A program made the position numbers and the translations under genes. From UBA1181 sp045113275 (lineage in GTDB: Bacteria; Bacteroidota; Bacteroidia; Bacteroidales; Paludibacteraceae), in contig JBGUIU010000184.1 in assembly GCA_045113275.1 (NCBI GenBank), forward strand, positions 1 through 64,000: a stretch of DNA of 64,000 nucleotides. The letters are read 5' to 3'. Below are positions 8,086 through 16,714 of the stretch, piece by piece. Positions within the stretch are counted from its first letter, which is position 1; each line of letters starts with the position of its first letter. A model generated the notes under the pieces. That model was given only the letters and a program-made list of their open reading frames with translations. It searched no databases and was not told where the DNA came from.

Positions 8086-8658
8086 ATGAAAGAGATTCTT
8101 TTCCTTCATGGTATGGCTTCTAGTGGTAAGTCTGAAATTGTGGATTATTTAAGAAAATATCTGCCAGACATGAAGGTATGGGCGCCCGATTTGTCTATTG
8201 ATCCTCAGATTGCATTCCCTCAAATCGATTCTTTCTTGAAAGAACATTCGATTGATCTGTTGATTGGTCATAGCTTGGGCGGTTTTATGGCTCAAAAATA
8301 TAGAGGAATCCCTAAGATCTTATTGAACCCTAGTCTCGGTATGACTTATATGTACTTATTTCAGGGTGATAATAAATATAAGTCTGTTCGTGAGAATGGA
8401 AATCAGATATGGCATGTTGACAAAAGAATGTGTCAACAATATAAAGATATGGAAAAGACAGAGTTCGATGATTTGACGAAAGAAGAGGATGAGTTGACTG
8501 TCGGTATGTTTGGCCGTTATGATTTCATGACTCGTATGTCGGCTCATTGGTTCCGTCAGCATTATACGCATCGTCGTTTCATGCCAGGATGGCATAATCC
8601 TCCTGAAGTCGCTATACGTGACTTTGTTGTGAAGGAGGTTCGTCGCTTGTTAGCTTGA
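8086..8658 (+). CDS. YqiA-like alpha/beta hydrolase
   Basis: 190-residue single-domain alpha/beta hydrolase starting MKEILFLHGMASSG, with the nucleophile elbow GHSLGGF placing the catalytic Ser at residue 63. A late His (GWHNPPE) and an acidic residue between them could complete the triad. It resembles the YqiA/YcfP esterase family; the substrate is unknown. It is the last gene of the parA-parB-DUF5683-mltD run (20 bp after mltD) and is followed by a strong hairpin terminator. Confidence 0.85.
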   Translation: MKEILFLHGMASSGKSEIVDYLRKYLPDMKVWAPDLSIDPQIAFPQIDSFLKEHSIDLLIGHSLGGFMAQKYRGIPKILLNPSLGMTYMYLFQGDNKYKSVRENGNQIWHVDKRMCQQYKDMEKTEFDDLTKEEDELTVGMFGRYDFMTRMSAHWFRQHYTHRRFMPGWHNPPEVAIRDFVVKEVRRLLA

Positions 8659-8691
8659 TTTTTCGTTGACGAGAGAAGTCTCAAAAAATAA

Positions 8692-8734
8692 TTTCCCCCA
8701 CTACGATCAGATGTCTGATTGATGGTGGGGGAAA
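8692..8734. terminator. bidirectional hairpin terminator
   Basis: TTTCCCCCAC (8692-8701) pairs perfectly with GTGGGGGAAA (8725-8734), with further partial pairing inside. An A-rich tract precedes it and a short T-rich stretch follows. It separates the convergent hydrolase and GH3 genes and probably stops both. Confidence 0.8.
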
Positions 8735-8784
8735 CTTGTTTTAATGCTTACTCTCTTGTGGAAAGCAGATTTTAGTGCGAGACT

Positions 8785-11142
8785 TTATTTTGAGAAGTAC
8801 TCTGTTCGTAGAGGAATTGAATAGGAGTCACCTGTTAATTCTATATCGCTTTGTAATAGAATGTTTTCAGAAGAAGCTCCAATCTTAATGATGTATTTGC
8901 CTTTCTCAATGTTCCATTGATGATCATGGTAGTATCCAAACTGTTGTGGAGACATGGTAAATTCTACCGTGTTGGTTTCACCTGGGTTGAGAGAGACTCT
9001 TTTGAATCCTTGTAATTGAATAGGTCTGAGGTGTTCGGTTGACTCTTTAGGTGAAAGATAGAGTTGAACAATCTCATCGGCTTTTATCTTTCCTGTATTC
9101 GTGATTTCACAACTGATGTGTATGCCATCTGCATGAGTGTCAACTTGTGTGTCAGCCTGTAGATGGGAGTATTGGAACGATGTATAAGTTAATCCGTAGC
9201 CGAATGGATATGCTATTCTGCTTTCTTTTTCTTGGTAGTTATAGCATACAGCTTTGTCTTTAATCTCTTCGGATGGGTAACTGATGCATAGTTTGCCAGA
9301 TGGAGAGAGGTTGCCATAGAGTATATCGGCAAGTGCGTTTCCTCCTTCTTCCCCTGGATACCATGCTTGGATGACTGCGGCACATCTTTTGGCTAGGGAT
9401 GAAATGACTTGCGCACGTCCGCCGAAGACAATGAGGATGACAGGCTTACCCGTCTGGATAAGTGATTCTACATATTCTTCTTGTCGTCCAGGTAGTCGCA
9501 AGGAGGTACGGTCTCTGTTTTCACCACAAAGAATCACGTTCTCTCCCATGGCAGCGATGATTACATCACAATCTTTTGCTTTCTTCAACGCTTCTTTTGC
9601 ATCTGCTTTTTCACCGCTATCAATCATACGATTCTGAATCGACCTCATATACGAAGCACGTTCGTCACCTCCGTCCTCAATGATGGTTTCAACGCCTTCC
9701 GTCCAATCGCAGCCTCTGCTATAATCTAGCGTGAAGTGCTGCGGCAATCTGTTTTCCAGTCCTTCTTTTAATGTGACGATATGCGGATGAGCATCATCTT
9801 CTATTTTCAATTGCCAGAAATATCGCATGGAAGGGTAGGAGTAGTCACCGAGCATTGACCACATGCTATTGGCATTAGGACCAGTGAGGAATAGTTTAGC
9901 AGGCTTGAGAGGAAGTGTTCCGTTGTTTTCTAGCAACACAACAGATTGTGTGGCAAGGGTATAGGATAGCTTTCTTCCTTCAGGACAATCTAGGTCAATC
10001 GCACCTTCTGCGTATAACGGTATTTCTTTGTTGAACAATCCCAAGTCATATTTGAGCTTCAAAACACGTTTGACGGATGCTTCTATTGTCTTGTCATCCA
10101 CAAGACCTTGTTTCACTGCTTGGGTAAGGAATTTATAGCAATCCCCATCAGGGAAGTCAACATCATTGCCAGCCTTGATGGCCATAACAGCTTTTTGCAG
10201 GCTATCTGAGACGAACGGAATCTGATTGATAGATGTATAATCGCTGACAGTTAAGCCAGTGAAATGGAGATAATCTCGAAGGATTCTCTTTTGTATGTAA
10301 GAGTTTGCAACACAAGGAGTATCGTTGATAGAATGGTAACCGGTCATGATCACCTGGCTTTGAGCTAATCTAATGCTAGTCTCATGAGGCATGAGAATCT
10401 CTTCCATCAGTTCCTTCTCAGGTGCGTTTCCGCCACCGCCATACCCTAAAAAGTGTTTGGTGCAGGCAGCTACGCCTTCCTGTAAGTTGTCATGTTGTAA
10501 ACCTTTCACAAAAGCCACCGCCATTACAGATGATAAATAAGCATCTTCACCGTACGACTCTTCCAATCGGTTGAATGAAGGATGACGGATAATATCTACC
10601 ATAGGAGACAACGCTAAGGCACCACCGATTTTTCGTAAATCAGTAGCCGTTTGTTTTGTCTTGAGTAATGCTAATTCAGGATTGAACGAACAAGCCATAC
10701 CGATCTGTTGAGGATAGATGGTGGCATCGTAGGTGGCGATACCGCTAAGAACTTCTTCATGAAAAAGTGCAGGAATACCATTGCGCGTGTGGGTGGCAAT
10801 CCAGTCTTGCATCTGAGCAACCATGTCTCGTAGTTCGTTAGCTGTTTTCCTTTGAGTCACTGCGTATTGAGAAAAATGACCGATACCGTTTGGAATCAAT
10901 TGTTCACATTTCAAGGTGTCAAGTTGATTGTTCTCATCAAAAAACTGATCAAGGTGAATGCCATGTATTTGGGCGATCCTTTCCTCTATCGACATCTTCT
11001 GGTATAGAGAATCGATGAATGCGTTTGTACTACTATTTATTTGTTGCATATCCTGCGTATTTGTTTTTTGGCATGAAACAAAGCTTTGGCTTATCATAAA
11101 ACAGATTATAGCTCCAAGTTTATAAAATTTGAAATTTTTCAT
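8785..11142 (-). CDS. glycoside hydrolase family 3 lipoprotein
   Basis: About 785-residue GH3 enzyme of the beta-glucosidase/beta-xylosidase type. From the ATG at 11142 it has a lipoprotein signal peptide ending SQSFVSC, so it should be membrane-anchored. Domains in order: GH3 N-terminal barrel (about 50-380) with KHFLGYGGGG and the nucleophile Asp301 in GLTVSDYTSI; GH3 C-terminal sandwich (about 410-640) with GENRDRTSLRLPGRQ; and a fibronectin-III-like domain at the end (ITNTGKIKADEIVQLYLSP). An in-frame ATG 42 bases upstream would hide the signal peptide and is rejected. The exact sugar cannot be read from the sequence. It stands alone between a terminator and its own promoter. Confidence 0.94.
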   Translation of the reverse strand: MKNFKFYKLGAIICFMISQSFVSCQKTNTQDMQQINSSTNAFIDSLYQKMSIEERIAQIHGIHLDQFFDENNQLDTLKCEQLIPNGIGHFSQYAVTQRKTANELRDMVAQMQDWIATHTRNGIPALFHEEVLSGIATYDATIYPQQIGMACSFNPELALLKTKQTATDLRKIGGALALSPMVDIIRHPSFNRLEESYGEDAYLSSVMAVAFVKGLQHDNLQEGVAACTKHFLGYGGGGNAPEKELMEEILMPHETSIRLAQSQVIMTGYHSINDTPCVANSYIQKRILRDYLHFTGLTVSDYTSINQIPFVSDSLQKAVMAIKAGNDVDFPDGDCYKFLTQAVKQGLVDDKTIEASVKRVLKLKYDLGLFNKEIPLYAEGAIDLDCPEGRKLSYTLATQSVVLLENNGTLPLKPAKLFLTGPNANSMWSMLGDYSYPSMRYFWQLKIEDDAHPHIVTLKEGLENRLPQHFTLDYSRGCDWTEGVETIIEDGGDERASYMRSIQNRMIDSGEKADAKEALKKAKDCDVIIAAMGENVILCGENRDRTSLRLPGRQEEYVESLIQTGKPVILIVFGGRAQVISSLAKRCAAVIQAWYPGEEGGNALADILYGNLSPSGKLCISYPSEEIKDKAVCYNYQEKESRIAYPFGYGLTYTSFQYSHLQADTQVDTHADGIHISCEITNTGKIKADEIVQLYLSPKESTEHLRPIQLQGFKRVSLNPGETNTVEFTMSPQQFGYYHDHQWNIEKGKYIIKIGASSENILLQSDIELTGDSYSIPLRTEYFSK

Positions 11143-11192
11143 ATTCGATGACTTTATAAAAAACGGTGAATCAATAAAATTCACTTTAAATA

Positions 11193-11200
11193 CAAATATA
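11193..11200 (-). promoter_or_regulatory. promoter -7 element of GH3 gene
   Basis: Reads TATATTTG on the minus strand (exact TAnnTTTG), about 50 bp upstream of the GH3 start. The same intergenic region should hold the plus-strand promoter for the SUI1 gene; the best match there is TACATTTA near 11286, one mismatch from consensus. Confidence 0.65.
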
Positions 11201-11328
11201 AAAAAATAAGAATAGACTCTATGGTTTATCAGAAGAAAAGAATATCTTTCTTGTTATTAAAAACGGATAATTAATTTAAAAATTGTACATTTACTTTTCA
11301 AAAAGATTACTACTAAATATTTAGGCTT

Positions 11329-11736
11329 ATGATGTCAGATTGGAAAGAAAAGCTAGCTGCTCTTGGCGGTGTAGATCATTCAGAAGAGGAAGAAAAGGTG
11401 AATGAAAAGAATCATTCAAAGAAAAAAGAGGGCGTTGTTTATTCAACCAATCCAAACTATGTGTATGATGAAGAGGTGACGGATATTGAAACACTTCCTA
11501 AAAATCAGCAGAAGCTACGTTTGAACATGGAACGTGCCGGACGAGGCGGAAAGACAGTGACGCTCATCAAAGGATTTGTTGGTTCGGAGGAAGATATTCA
11601 AGCGTTATGTAAACTGTTGAAACAGAAATGTGGCGTAGGTGGTGCTGTGAAAGATGGTGAAATCATTATTCAGGGTGATCACAAACAACGACTGGTTGAG
11701 TTGTTGAAAAAAGAGGGATATTCTCAAACTAAATAA
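11329..11736 (+). CDS. SUI1/eIF1-like translation factor
   Basis: 135-residue protein with a charged, low-complexity N-terminal half and a C-terminal SUI1 (eIF1/YciH) domain from about residue 60: RAGRGGKTVTLIKGF, then IQALCKLLKQKCGVGGAVKDGEIIIQGDHKQRLVELLKKEGY. Bacterial YciH homologues can influence start-codon selection, but their cellular role is poorly settled. Two adjacent ATGs (11329, 11332) are possible starts. It precedes the Sel1-repeat gene on the same strand by 38 bp and may share its transcript. Confidence 0.93.
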   Translation: MMSDWKEKLAALGGVDHSEEEEKVNEKNHSKKKEGVVYSTNPNYVYDEEVTDIETLPKNQQKLRLNMERAGRGGKTVTLIKGFVGSEEDIQALCKLLKQKCGVGGAVKDGEIIIQGDHKQRLVELLKKEGYSQTK

Positions 11737-11774
11737 AGGTATAGTTGTAAATCAATAATGTGAATTAACAGAAT

Positions 11775-13871
11775 ATGGAACAATCAAAATTTAATCTTGG
11801 AGGGTTGTCTGAAGATGATTTCAGATTGGCGAAAGAGTCGGCATACAATGGGTATTTAAACTCACAGAATCAAATGGATTGCAGCTTTGGCTTGAACTTT
11901 GATATGGATAAAAATACGCAGGGCGATGTCGGATTGAATGAAAAGGTACTAGCGGATGAAGAGACAATAAAATTACATAATGAGGCTGTTCGTTATATGG
12001 AGAAGGCCTTTGAATGTTTGAAGGAGGCGGCAGAACGGAATCATGTTGAATCACTCTATAAATTAGGCGTTTGTTACTATTCGGGCTTGGGTGTGAATGA
12101 GGATAGAAAGAAAGCAATGAGTCTATATTCCCAAGCAGCAGAGACCGGTTTTGCATTGGCTCAATTTGCCCTTGGACAATGTTATGCATTATCACAAGGT
12201 GCTGAGTTCGATATGAAGAAAGCTTTTCAATGGTATTTAGAAGCGGCTAAGAATGGTCATGGTAAGGCGAGAGTGGAAGTTGCTAAATGTTACTTCCATG
12301 GTATAGGTACGGAGAAAAATACAAAAGATGCTTTTGACTGGATGGAAAAAGCTGGAGATGAGAATGGTGATGCAGAAGCATTGTTTTACTTAGGACAATT
12401 CTACGAAAAATCGATAGGTGTTGAGTCTGATTATGATAAGGCAGTTGACTATTATACAGAAGCGGCAGAGAAGGGGCATGTGTATGCTCAGGTCTCTTTG
12501 GGATATATCTATTTGACAGGCCTGCTGAATGTTGATGAAGATCCTGAGAAAGCAGCAGAACTATTCACTGCGGCTGCCGAACAACAAAATGCAGATGCTT
12601 ATTACTATCTCGGTAGATGTTATGGTGAGGAGATAGGTGTGGAGAGAGACCCTCAAAAAGCTGTGGAATATTTCAAAAAGGCCATTGAATATGGTTGTAA
12701 ATTTGAGGATATTGAACAGCAACTTTCATATTATAAATATCAGGTGGCAGATACAGCCATCTTTGATGATGATTCTGAAATAGATCCGAATGAGGATAAG
12801 GATGTCTTATTTAAGAAAGGTGTTGATGCATTTACCAAAAGAGCATATACTACAGCGGTAAAGTACTTAGACTTAGCTGTTGAAAAGGGACATGAGATGG
12901 CAAATGTCTATCTGGGTAATGCTTATTATAATATCGCTGCTCAATATGATTGTGGAAAGGGTGTCAAACAAGATTACAAACAATCAAAGGAATACTATCT
13001 CAAGAGTGCGGAATTAGGGTTCCAATTAGCTCAATTAGTCTTGGGACAGCGATATGAAGCGGGTCTTTGTGGATTTAAACAAGATTATGAGCAGGCTGCT
13101 AAATGGTATAAGATGGTGGCATCTGCATTCCCGAACATTAAAGAGCGTTTAGCACTTCTTTATTATAAAGGTTTAGGGGTGGAACAGAATTATGCGGAAG
13201 CAGTTAGATTGTTGGAAGAATGTCTTGATGACAATAGTACAGAAGAGGTGTTAAATACCTTAGGTGATTGTTATGCGAATGGTCTTGGCGTAGAACAGAA
13301 TATCCAAAAGGCACAGATGTACTATGATAAGGTGAAGAAGATATGGGAAAAAGAAGAAAAAATTAACCAAGAAATGGATGACGAGGATGATGAAGATTTG
13401 AAAGATGTTGATGAGGTTGAATGGGATGATGATGATGATATGTTGGTGGATGATGACGAGGACGAGGAGAATCCATTCGAACAATTTGCAGATAAATTGC
13501 AATCATGTGAAGTTGACAAAGAAAAGGTCTTGAAAGTGGAGAATGCCTATGGAATTAAAGCGCCAGAAATGCTTCGTCGCATGGTTACAATGTGTAATAG
13601 CGATGAAGATAATTATGTGGCAAATAATTTGGTGAATATTTTCCGATTCATGACGATTCGAGAAGTGCTCAATCCAACGGAAATGATTGGTGTGGATTGT
13701 AAGTCGATGGGGTATGTGCCGGTGGCTGATTGTTTGAATGAGGACATGATTGTCTATAATTTTAAAACGAATAAATGGTTGTGGTGTGACAAGGATAATG
13801 ATACTATCTACATGGAAGAAGATGATCTATGGGATATCCTTTGGTCTATGGAGAATGAATTTGGTAGATAG
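11775..13871 (+). CDS. Sel1-repeat protein with acidic linker and C-terminal domain
   Basis: 698-residue cytoplasmic protein; no signal peptide. Residues about 60-310 and 345-525 hold some ten Sel1-like helical repeats (pattern A-LG-CY--G-GVE-D--KA--W/YY--AAE-G), typical of protein-interaction scaffolds. Residues about 535-580 are a strongly acidic tract rich in Asp/Glu. The last 115 residues (CEVDKEKVLKVENAYGIKAP ... YVPVADCLNEDMIVYNFKTN) form a separate domain that looks to me like the SMI1/KNR4 (SUKH) fold, though this is recognition by eye only. SUKH domains occur in immunity proteins and in scaffolds. The partner is unknown. Confidence 0.85.
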   Translation: MEQSKFNLGGLSEDDFRLAKESAYNGYLNSQNQMDCSFGLNFDMDKNTQGDVGLNEKVLADEETIKLHNEAVRYMEKAFECLKEAAERNHVESLYKLGVCYYSGLGVNEDRKKAMSLYSQAAETGFALAQFALGQCYALSQGAEFDMKKAFQWYLEAAKNGHGKARVEVAKCYFHGIGTEKNTKDAFDWMEKAGDENGDAEALFYLGQFYEKSIGVESDYDKAVDYYTEAAEKGHVYAQVSLGYIYLTGLLNVDEDPEKAAELFTAAAEQQNADAYYYLGRCYGEEIGVERDPQKAVEYFKKAIEYGCKFEDIEQQLSYYKYQVADTAIFDDDSEIDPNEDKDVLFKKGVDAFTKRAYTTAVKYLDLAVEKGHEMANVYLGNAYYNIAAQYDCGKGVKQDYKQSKEYYLKSAELGFQLAQLVLGQRYEAGLCGFKQDYEQAAKWYKMVASAFPNIKERLALLYYKGLGVEQNYAEAVRLLEECLDDNSTEEVLNTLGDCYANGLGVEQNIQKAQMYYDKVKKIWEKEEKINQEMDDEDDEDLKDVDEVEWDDDDDMLVDDDEDEENPFEQFADKLQSCEVDKEKVLKVENAYGIKAPEMLRRMVTMCNSDEDNYVANNLVNIFRFMTIREVLNPTEMIGVDCKSMGYVPVADCLNEDMIVYNFKTNKWLWCDKDNDTIYMEEDDLWDILWSMENEFGR

Positions 13872-13928
13872 TTTGGAAGTGGTAACTCATAAAAATGGAT
13901 CGAAAACAATAAATAATCATATAGACCA

Positions 13929-14594
13929 ATGAAAAGAAAACTCATTCGTGGACTTCTATGTTCTCTTGCCCTTTGTGTTTTGTTATTGGGGTGTCTGGCT
14001 GTTGTTCGTCAGCATAAACGTATTCCGCCGCAAGACGGAAGTCCGATTTATAGCTTGGCAAAAGAGAAAGCTGACGCACTAAAATCGTATGCAGTCCAAC
14101 ACAATTATGACACTTGTTATTGCTTTTTGGTGGATTATTCCCTGCCATCGGGAACACCGAGGTTCTTCATCTGGAATTTCACGACTGATAAGATTGAACT
14201 TGCCGACTTTTGTATGCATGGTGCAGGAAAAGGAAACACAAAGTGTACGCCTATTTTTAGTAACGAGCAGGGAAGTAACTGTTCTTCTTTAGGAAAATTT
14301 ATTGTCAAGAAAAATAGATATGGTAAAATCTTAGGTGAAAAGCGAAGTCGTGGAGTCGTAGGCATCGATTCATCGAACAGCAACGCCCAACAACGTGGAT
14401 TATTGATACACGACTCTCATTTTCTTGATTTTCAATCTCTCATTCCACGCAAGTGTTTGCCGTTGAATGGTGCTTCTTGTTCCGGCTGTGTCACAATCAC
14501 GTCCAAAGGATTCCAAAAAGCGAAAGAACTCATCGATAATTCACCTAAGGAGATTCTCATGTGGACCTATTGTTCTCCAAACATTCAGAACTGA
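13929..14594 (+). CDS. murein L,D-transpeptidase catalytic-domain protein (YkuD_2-like)
   Basis: 221-residue exported protein with an N-terminal hydrophobic segment (LLCSLALCVLLLGCLAVV) that could be an anchor or lipoprotein signal. The rest matches the short L,D-transpeptidase-like family seen in Bacteroidota: FIWNFTTDKIE, GNTKCTPIFSN, LLIHDSHFLDF (candidate catalytic His) and GASCSGCVTITSKGF with the candidate nucleophile Cys187. Such enzymes act on peptidoglycan peptide cross-links in the periplasm, but family members are little studied. Its stop lies 2 bp from the stop of the convergent methyltransferase gene. Confidence 0.85.
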   Translation: MKRKLIRGLLCSLALCVLLLGCLAVVRQHKRIPPQDGSPIYSLAKEKADALKSYAVQHNYDTCYCFLVDYSLPSGTPRFFIWNFTTDKIELADFCMHGAGKGNTKCTPIFSNEQGSNCSSLGKFIVKKNRYGKILGEKRSRGVVGIDSSNSNAQQRGLLIHDSHFLDFQSLIPRKCLPLNGASCSGCVTITSKGFQKAKELIDNSPKEILMWTYCSPNIQN

Positions 14595-14596
14595 TT

Positions 14597-15262
14597 TCAT
14601 TTTCTACATACGCACCATAGTATCGCATTATCCGTATGGATTTCCACCTCTGAATATCGTTCCTCAAGAAGTTTCCTTACCTCTTCCTCTGTATGGAAAG
14701 GAGGCGTGAACCAACCTTTTGGTGCTAGTACGTGATTCACCACCCAGTCCGTTCGTCGCAATTGACCTCGAATATAGAAACAAGCAATGAATTGGCCTCC
14801 AGTTTTCAATACTCGACAGGTCTCATCAAAAGCTTTTATCTTGTCGGGAAACGCATGAAATCCATTCATGCTCATCACAACATCTATGCTTTGACTCTCG
14901 AATGGTAATGCCCCCACGTCTCCTTGACATAAGCTTATATGATCCACTCCATCCAATCGCTGACGTGCTTGCCGCAACATATCCTCACTATAATCAAGAC
15001 AAATAATTTTTGCGGCAGTGAGATTCTTCCATTTCGTGTCGGTAAAAACTGCCGTGCCACAAGGAACATCCAGAATTGTCCCTGAAAATTCATCGGGAAT
15101 GAACGATAACATTCTTTGCGTGATAGCTATATCATCAGTTCCTCCCCAGAAGAATTTAATATATGCTTTGGATAAAATGTTCCCTTGCGTTAAGACTCCG
15201 TCGTAAATATTCTTGGAATCGTGGTATGCACCTTTAATTTTATCATTTTGTTCTGCTATCAT
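14597..15262 (-). CDS. class I SAM-dependent methyltransferase
   Basis: 221-residue cytoplasmic methyltransferase of the UbiE/type-11 group. Motif I reads ILDVPCGTAVFT (about residues 62-73), followed by ICLDYSEDML (motif II acidic residue), QGDVGALPF and VVMSMNGFHAFPD. The substrate is unknown; the group includes small-molecule and quinone methylases. It is a single-gene unit with its own promoter and a palindrome next to the promoter. It is convergent with the L,D-transpeptidase-like gene. Confidence 0.88.
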   Translation of the reverse strand: MIAEQNDKIKGAYHDSKNIYDGVLTQGNILSKAYIKFFWGGTDDIAITQRMLSFIPDEFSGTILDVPCGTAVFTDTKWKNLTAAKIICLDYSEDMLRQARQRLDGVDHISLCQGDVGALPFESQSIDVVMSMNGFHAFPDKIKAFDETCRVLKTGGQFIACFYIRGQLRRTDWVVNHVLAPKGWFTPPFHTEEEVRKLLEERYSEVEIHTDNAILWCVCRK

Positions 15263-15285
15263 ATTCGTTACTTTTGATTATGACA

Positions 15286-15320
15286 CAAAAGTACAAAAGG
15301 GGTTCTGCAACTTGGTTGCA
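15286..15320 (-). promoter_or_regulatory. methyltransferase promoter with palindrome TGCAAC-N3-GTTGCA
   Basis: The -7 element is TACTTTTG on the minus strand (15286-15293). Twelve bases upstream a perfect palindrome TGCAAC-N3-GTTGCA (15306-15320) covers the -33 region. That position suits a repressor or activator site. No regulator gene lies next to it. Confidence 0.6.
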
Positions 15321-15335
15321 ATGTGAAATACGATT

Positions 15336-15440
15336 CTAAAAACTATATTTGACTTTAGCCCCAAGCTCCGAATTATCCTTATAAATAGCGAACATACCTG
15401 CATTGGCACGGAACCAATCAAAGCCCGCTGTGAGTGTGAT
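15336..15440 (-). pseudogene. fossil C-terminus of an outer-membrane barrel protein
   Basis: Minus-strand reading gives ITLTAGFDWFRANAG followed by MFAIYKDNSELGAKVKYSF and a stop (15336-15338). The alternating aromatic/polar strands and the final Phe are the hallmark of a beta-barrel outer-membrane protein C-terminus. The frame is closed by a stop directly upstream (TAA inside the terminator run of the preceding gene), so only about 35 codons survive. It lies at the end of the metal-uptake operon and may be the remains of a further operon gene. Confidence 0.6.
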
Positions 15441-15448
15441 TTAAAAAA

Positions 15449-15472
15449 AATAAGAGGGAAGCCCCTCTTATT
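15449..15472 (-). terminator. terminator of the metal-uptake operon
   Basis: Perfect 10-bp stem AATAAGAGGG / CCCTCTTATT with a 4-base loop, followed on the minus strand by eight T residues. The stop codon of the beta-propeller lipoprotein gene lies inside the stem. Confidence 0.9.
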
Positions 15473-16688
15473 TCTCAAAACTATAGAAGAATGAAGGAAA
15501 TCCCGTAACCGTTATCACCCTCGATTCTATATTTCCCGTATTAGGGTCATACGTACAAAATCCATTGTATTCCTCATTGGCTGATCCATATACTATCTTA
15601 CCTTTATGTATGCCCATGGCGATACCATGTCCGTTAGAATGTGGTAGTCCGTTGATGACCTTTACAGTTTTATTATAAAGATCAACAATCACAGGCGCAC
15701 CCGTACGTGCAGTGTATGTATTGGTATTTTCTGGATCAAGACCTATCGCATAACCATAGGCATAGAGAATACCATTGGAAGTGTATTGACACTTTGCAAG
15801 GATATTGAGGTAATCACATTTAAGTCCTTCTACTTTTGTGCTTGTTAGATTGAAAGTATAACTTGGATCAAAGTCTGTTTCTCCCTTCTTGATACGGGCA
15901 ATACCAGCGTCCAGTCCTGGAATATAACCGAAAGAACCGACACAGTTGATATAAAGGTCTCCATTCTCATCCTCGAAGATGGATTGGTTATCAATCGGAC
16001 GAGTTGGTCCACAGATGCCAAGCGATGTATTACGGATTCGTTTTATGAAACTATCATCCGAAACGTTGTAAAGAGCCATTTCAATAGCATTCTCCGTCGG
16101 CATCCATTGCGAATTATACTGTTCCAAAGCAACGTACAGAATATTATCACGTATATACATAGCACCTGGATAAGCGGATACACCCTCGTTGTGAAGTGAT
16201 GAGACATCAATTCTTGACAACTCCTTCATGGTTATTGGATTAAATGCAATGATCAAATCCAAGCTTTGGCAACATACGTAAGCCTTTTCTGCACTTGCTT
16301 CTACTACGATGGCTGCACTTGAGTTGGCAGGAAGTGTCATAGCACCTTGAAGTTCAAGTTGCTGTGAGTTATTAAGAACATAGCGTTTCAATTTCAATTC
16401 TGTACCACCCATGTAATCTGGGAAGACATAGATGTTTCCACTTGGGCAGACACAAGGATACGAACCGAATCCAAGAGGTATCGCATTTCTATTGTCATAA
16501 TTAATGCCACCACCGAAATTGCTTATCGCTTGTAAATAACCGCTTCCGCTATCGCCCGAAGGGTTGGTGACGGTGGTTGAGAAAAGAATCTTTCCTGAGG
16601 CTGACTGCTGATCTATTTCATCCTCTTTTTTACATGCTGAAAATAAACTAGCAAAAGCTACGGCTAAAAATAAATACTTAGTTTTCAT
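15468..16688 (-). CDS. surface lipoprotein with beta-propeller (XusB/DUF4374-like)
   Basis: 406-residue lipoprotein: signal peptide ending LFSAC (Cys19) followed by an acidic KKEDE stretch, of the kind associated with surface export of Bacteroidota lipoproteins. The body has repeated YVC/YIN-type blades and phrases such as SSAAIVVEASAEKAYVCC and NGHGIAMGIHKGKIVYGS, which read as a YncE/DUF4374-like beta-propeller. The related XusB protein of Bacteroides binds ferric siderophores for a partner TonB receptor. Here too the gene directly follows a TonB receptor gene (26 bp). The ZIP transporter gene in the same operon makes zinc or a metal-chelate an alternative ligand. Confidence 0.75.
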   Translation of the reverse strand: MKTKYLFLAVAFASLFSACKKEDEIDQQSASGKILFSTTVTNPSGDSGSGYLQAISNFGGGINYDNRNAIPLGFGSYPCVCPSGNIYVFPDYMGGTELKLKRYVLNNSQQLELQGAMTLPANSSAAIVVEASAEKAYVCCQSLDLIIAFNPITMKELSRIDVSSLHNEGVSAYPGAMYIRDNILYVALEQYNSQWMPTENAIEMALYNVSDDSFIKRIRNTSLGICGPTRPIDNQSIFEDENGDLYINCVGSFGYIPGLDAGIARIKKGETDFDPSYTFNLTSTKVEGLKCDYLNILAKCQYTSNGILYAYGYAIGLDPENTNTYTARTGAPVIVDLYNKTVKVINGLPHSNGHGIAMGIHKGKIVYGSANEEYNGFCTYDPNTGNIESRVITVTGFPSFFYSFEK

Positions 16689-16714
16689 CTGTTTATGATT
16701 TATGTTTGATTATT

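Noticed and set aside
13260..13519. Antisense open frames over the acidic tract of the Sel1 protein
   Set aside because: They are mirror images of GAT/GAA repeats (poly-Ile/Ser translations), a composition artefact.
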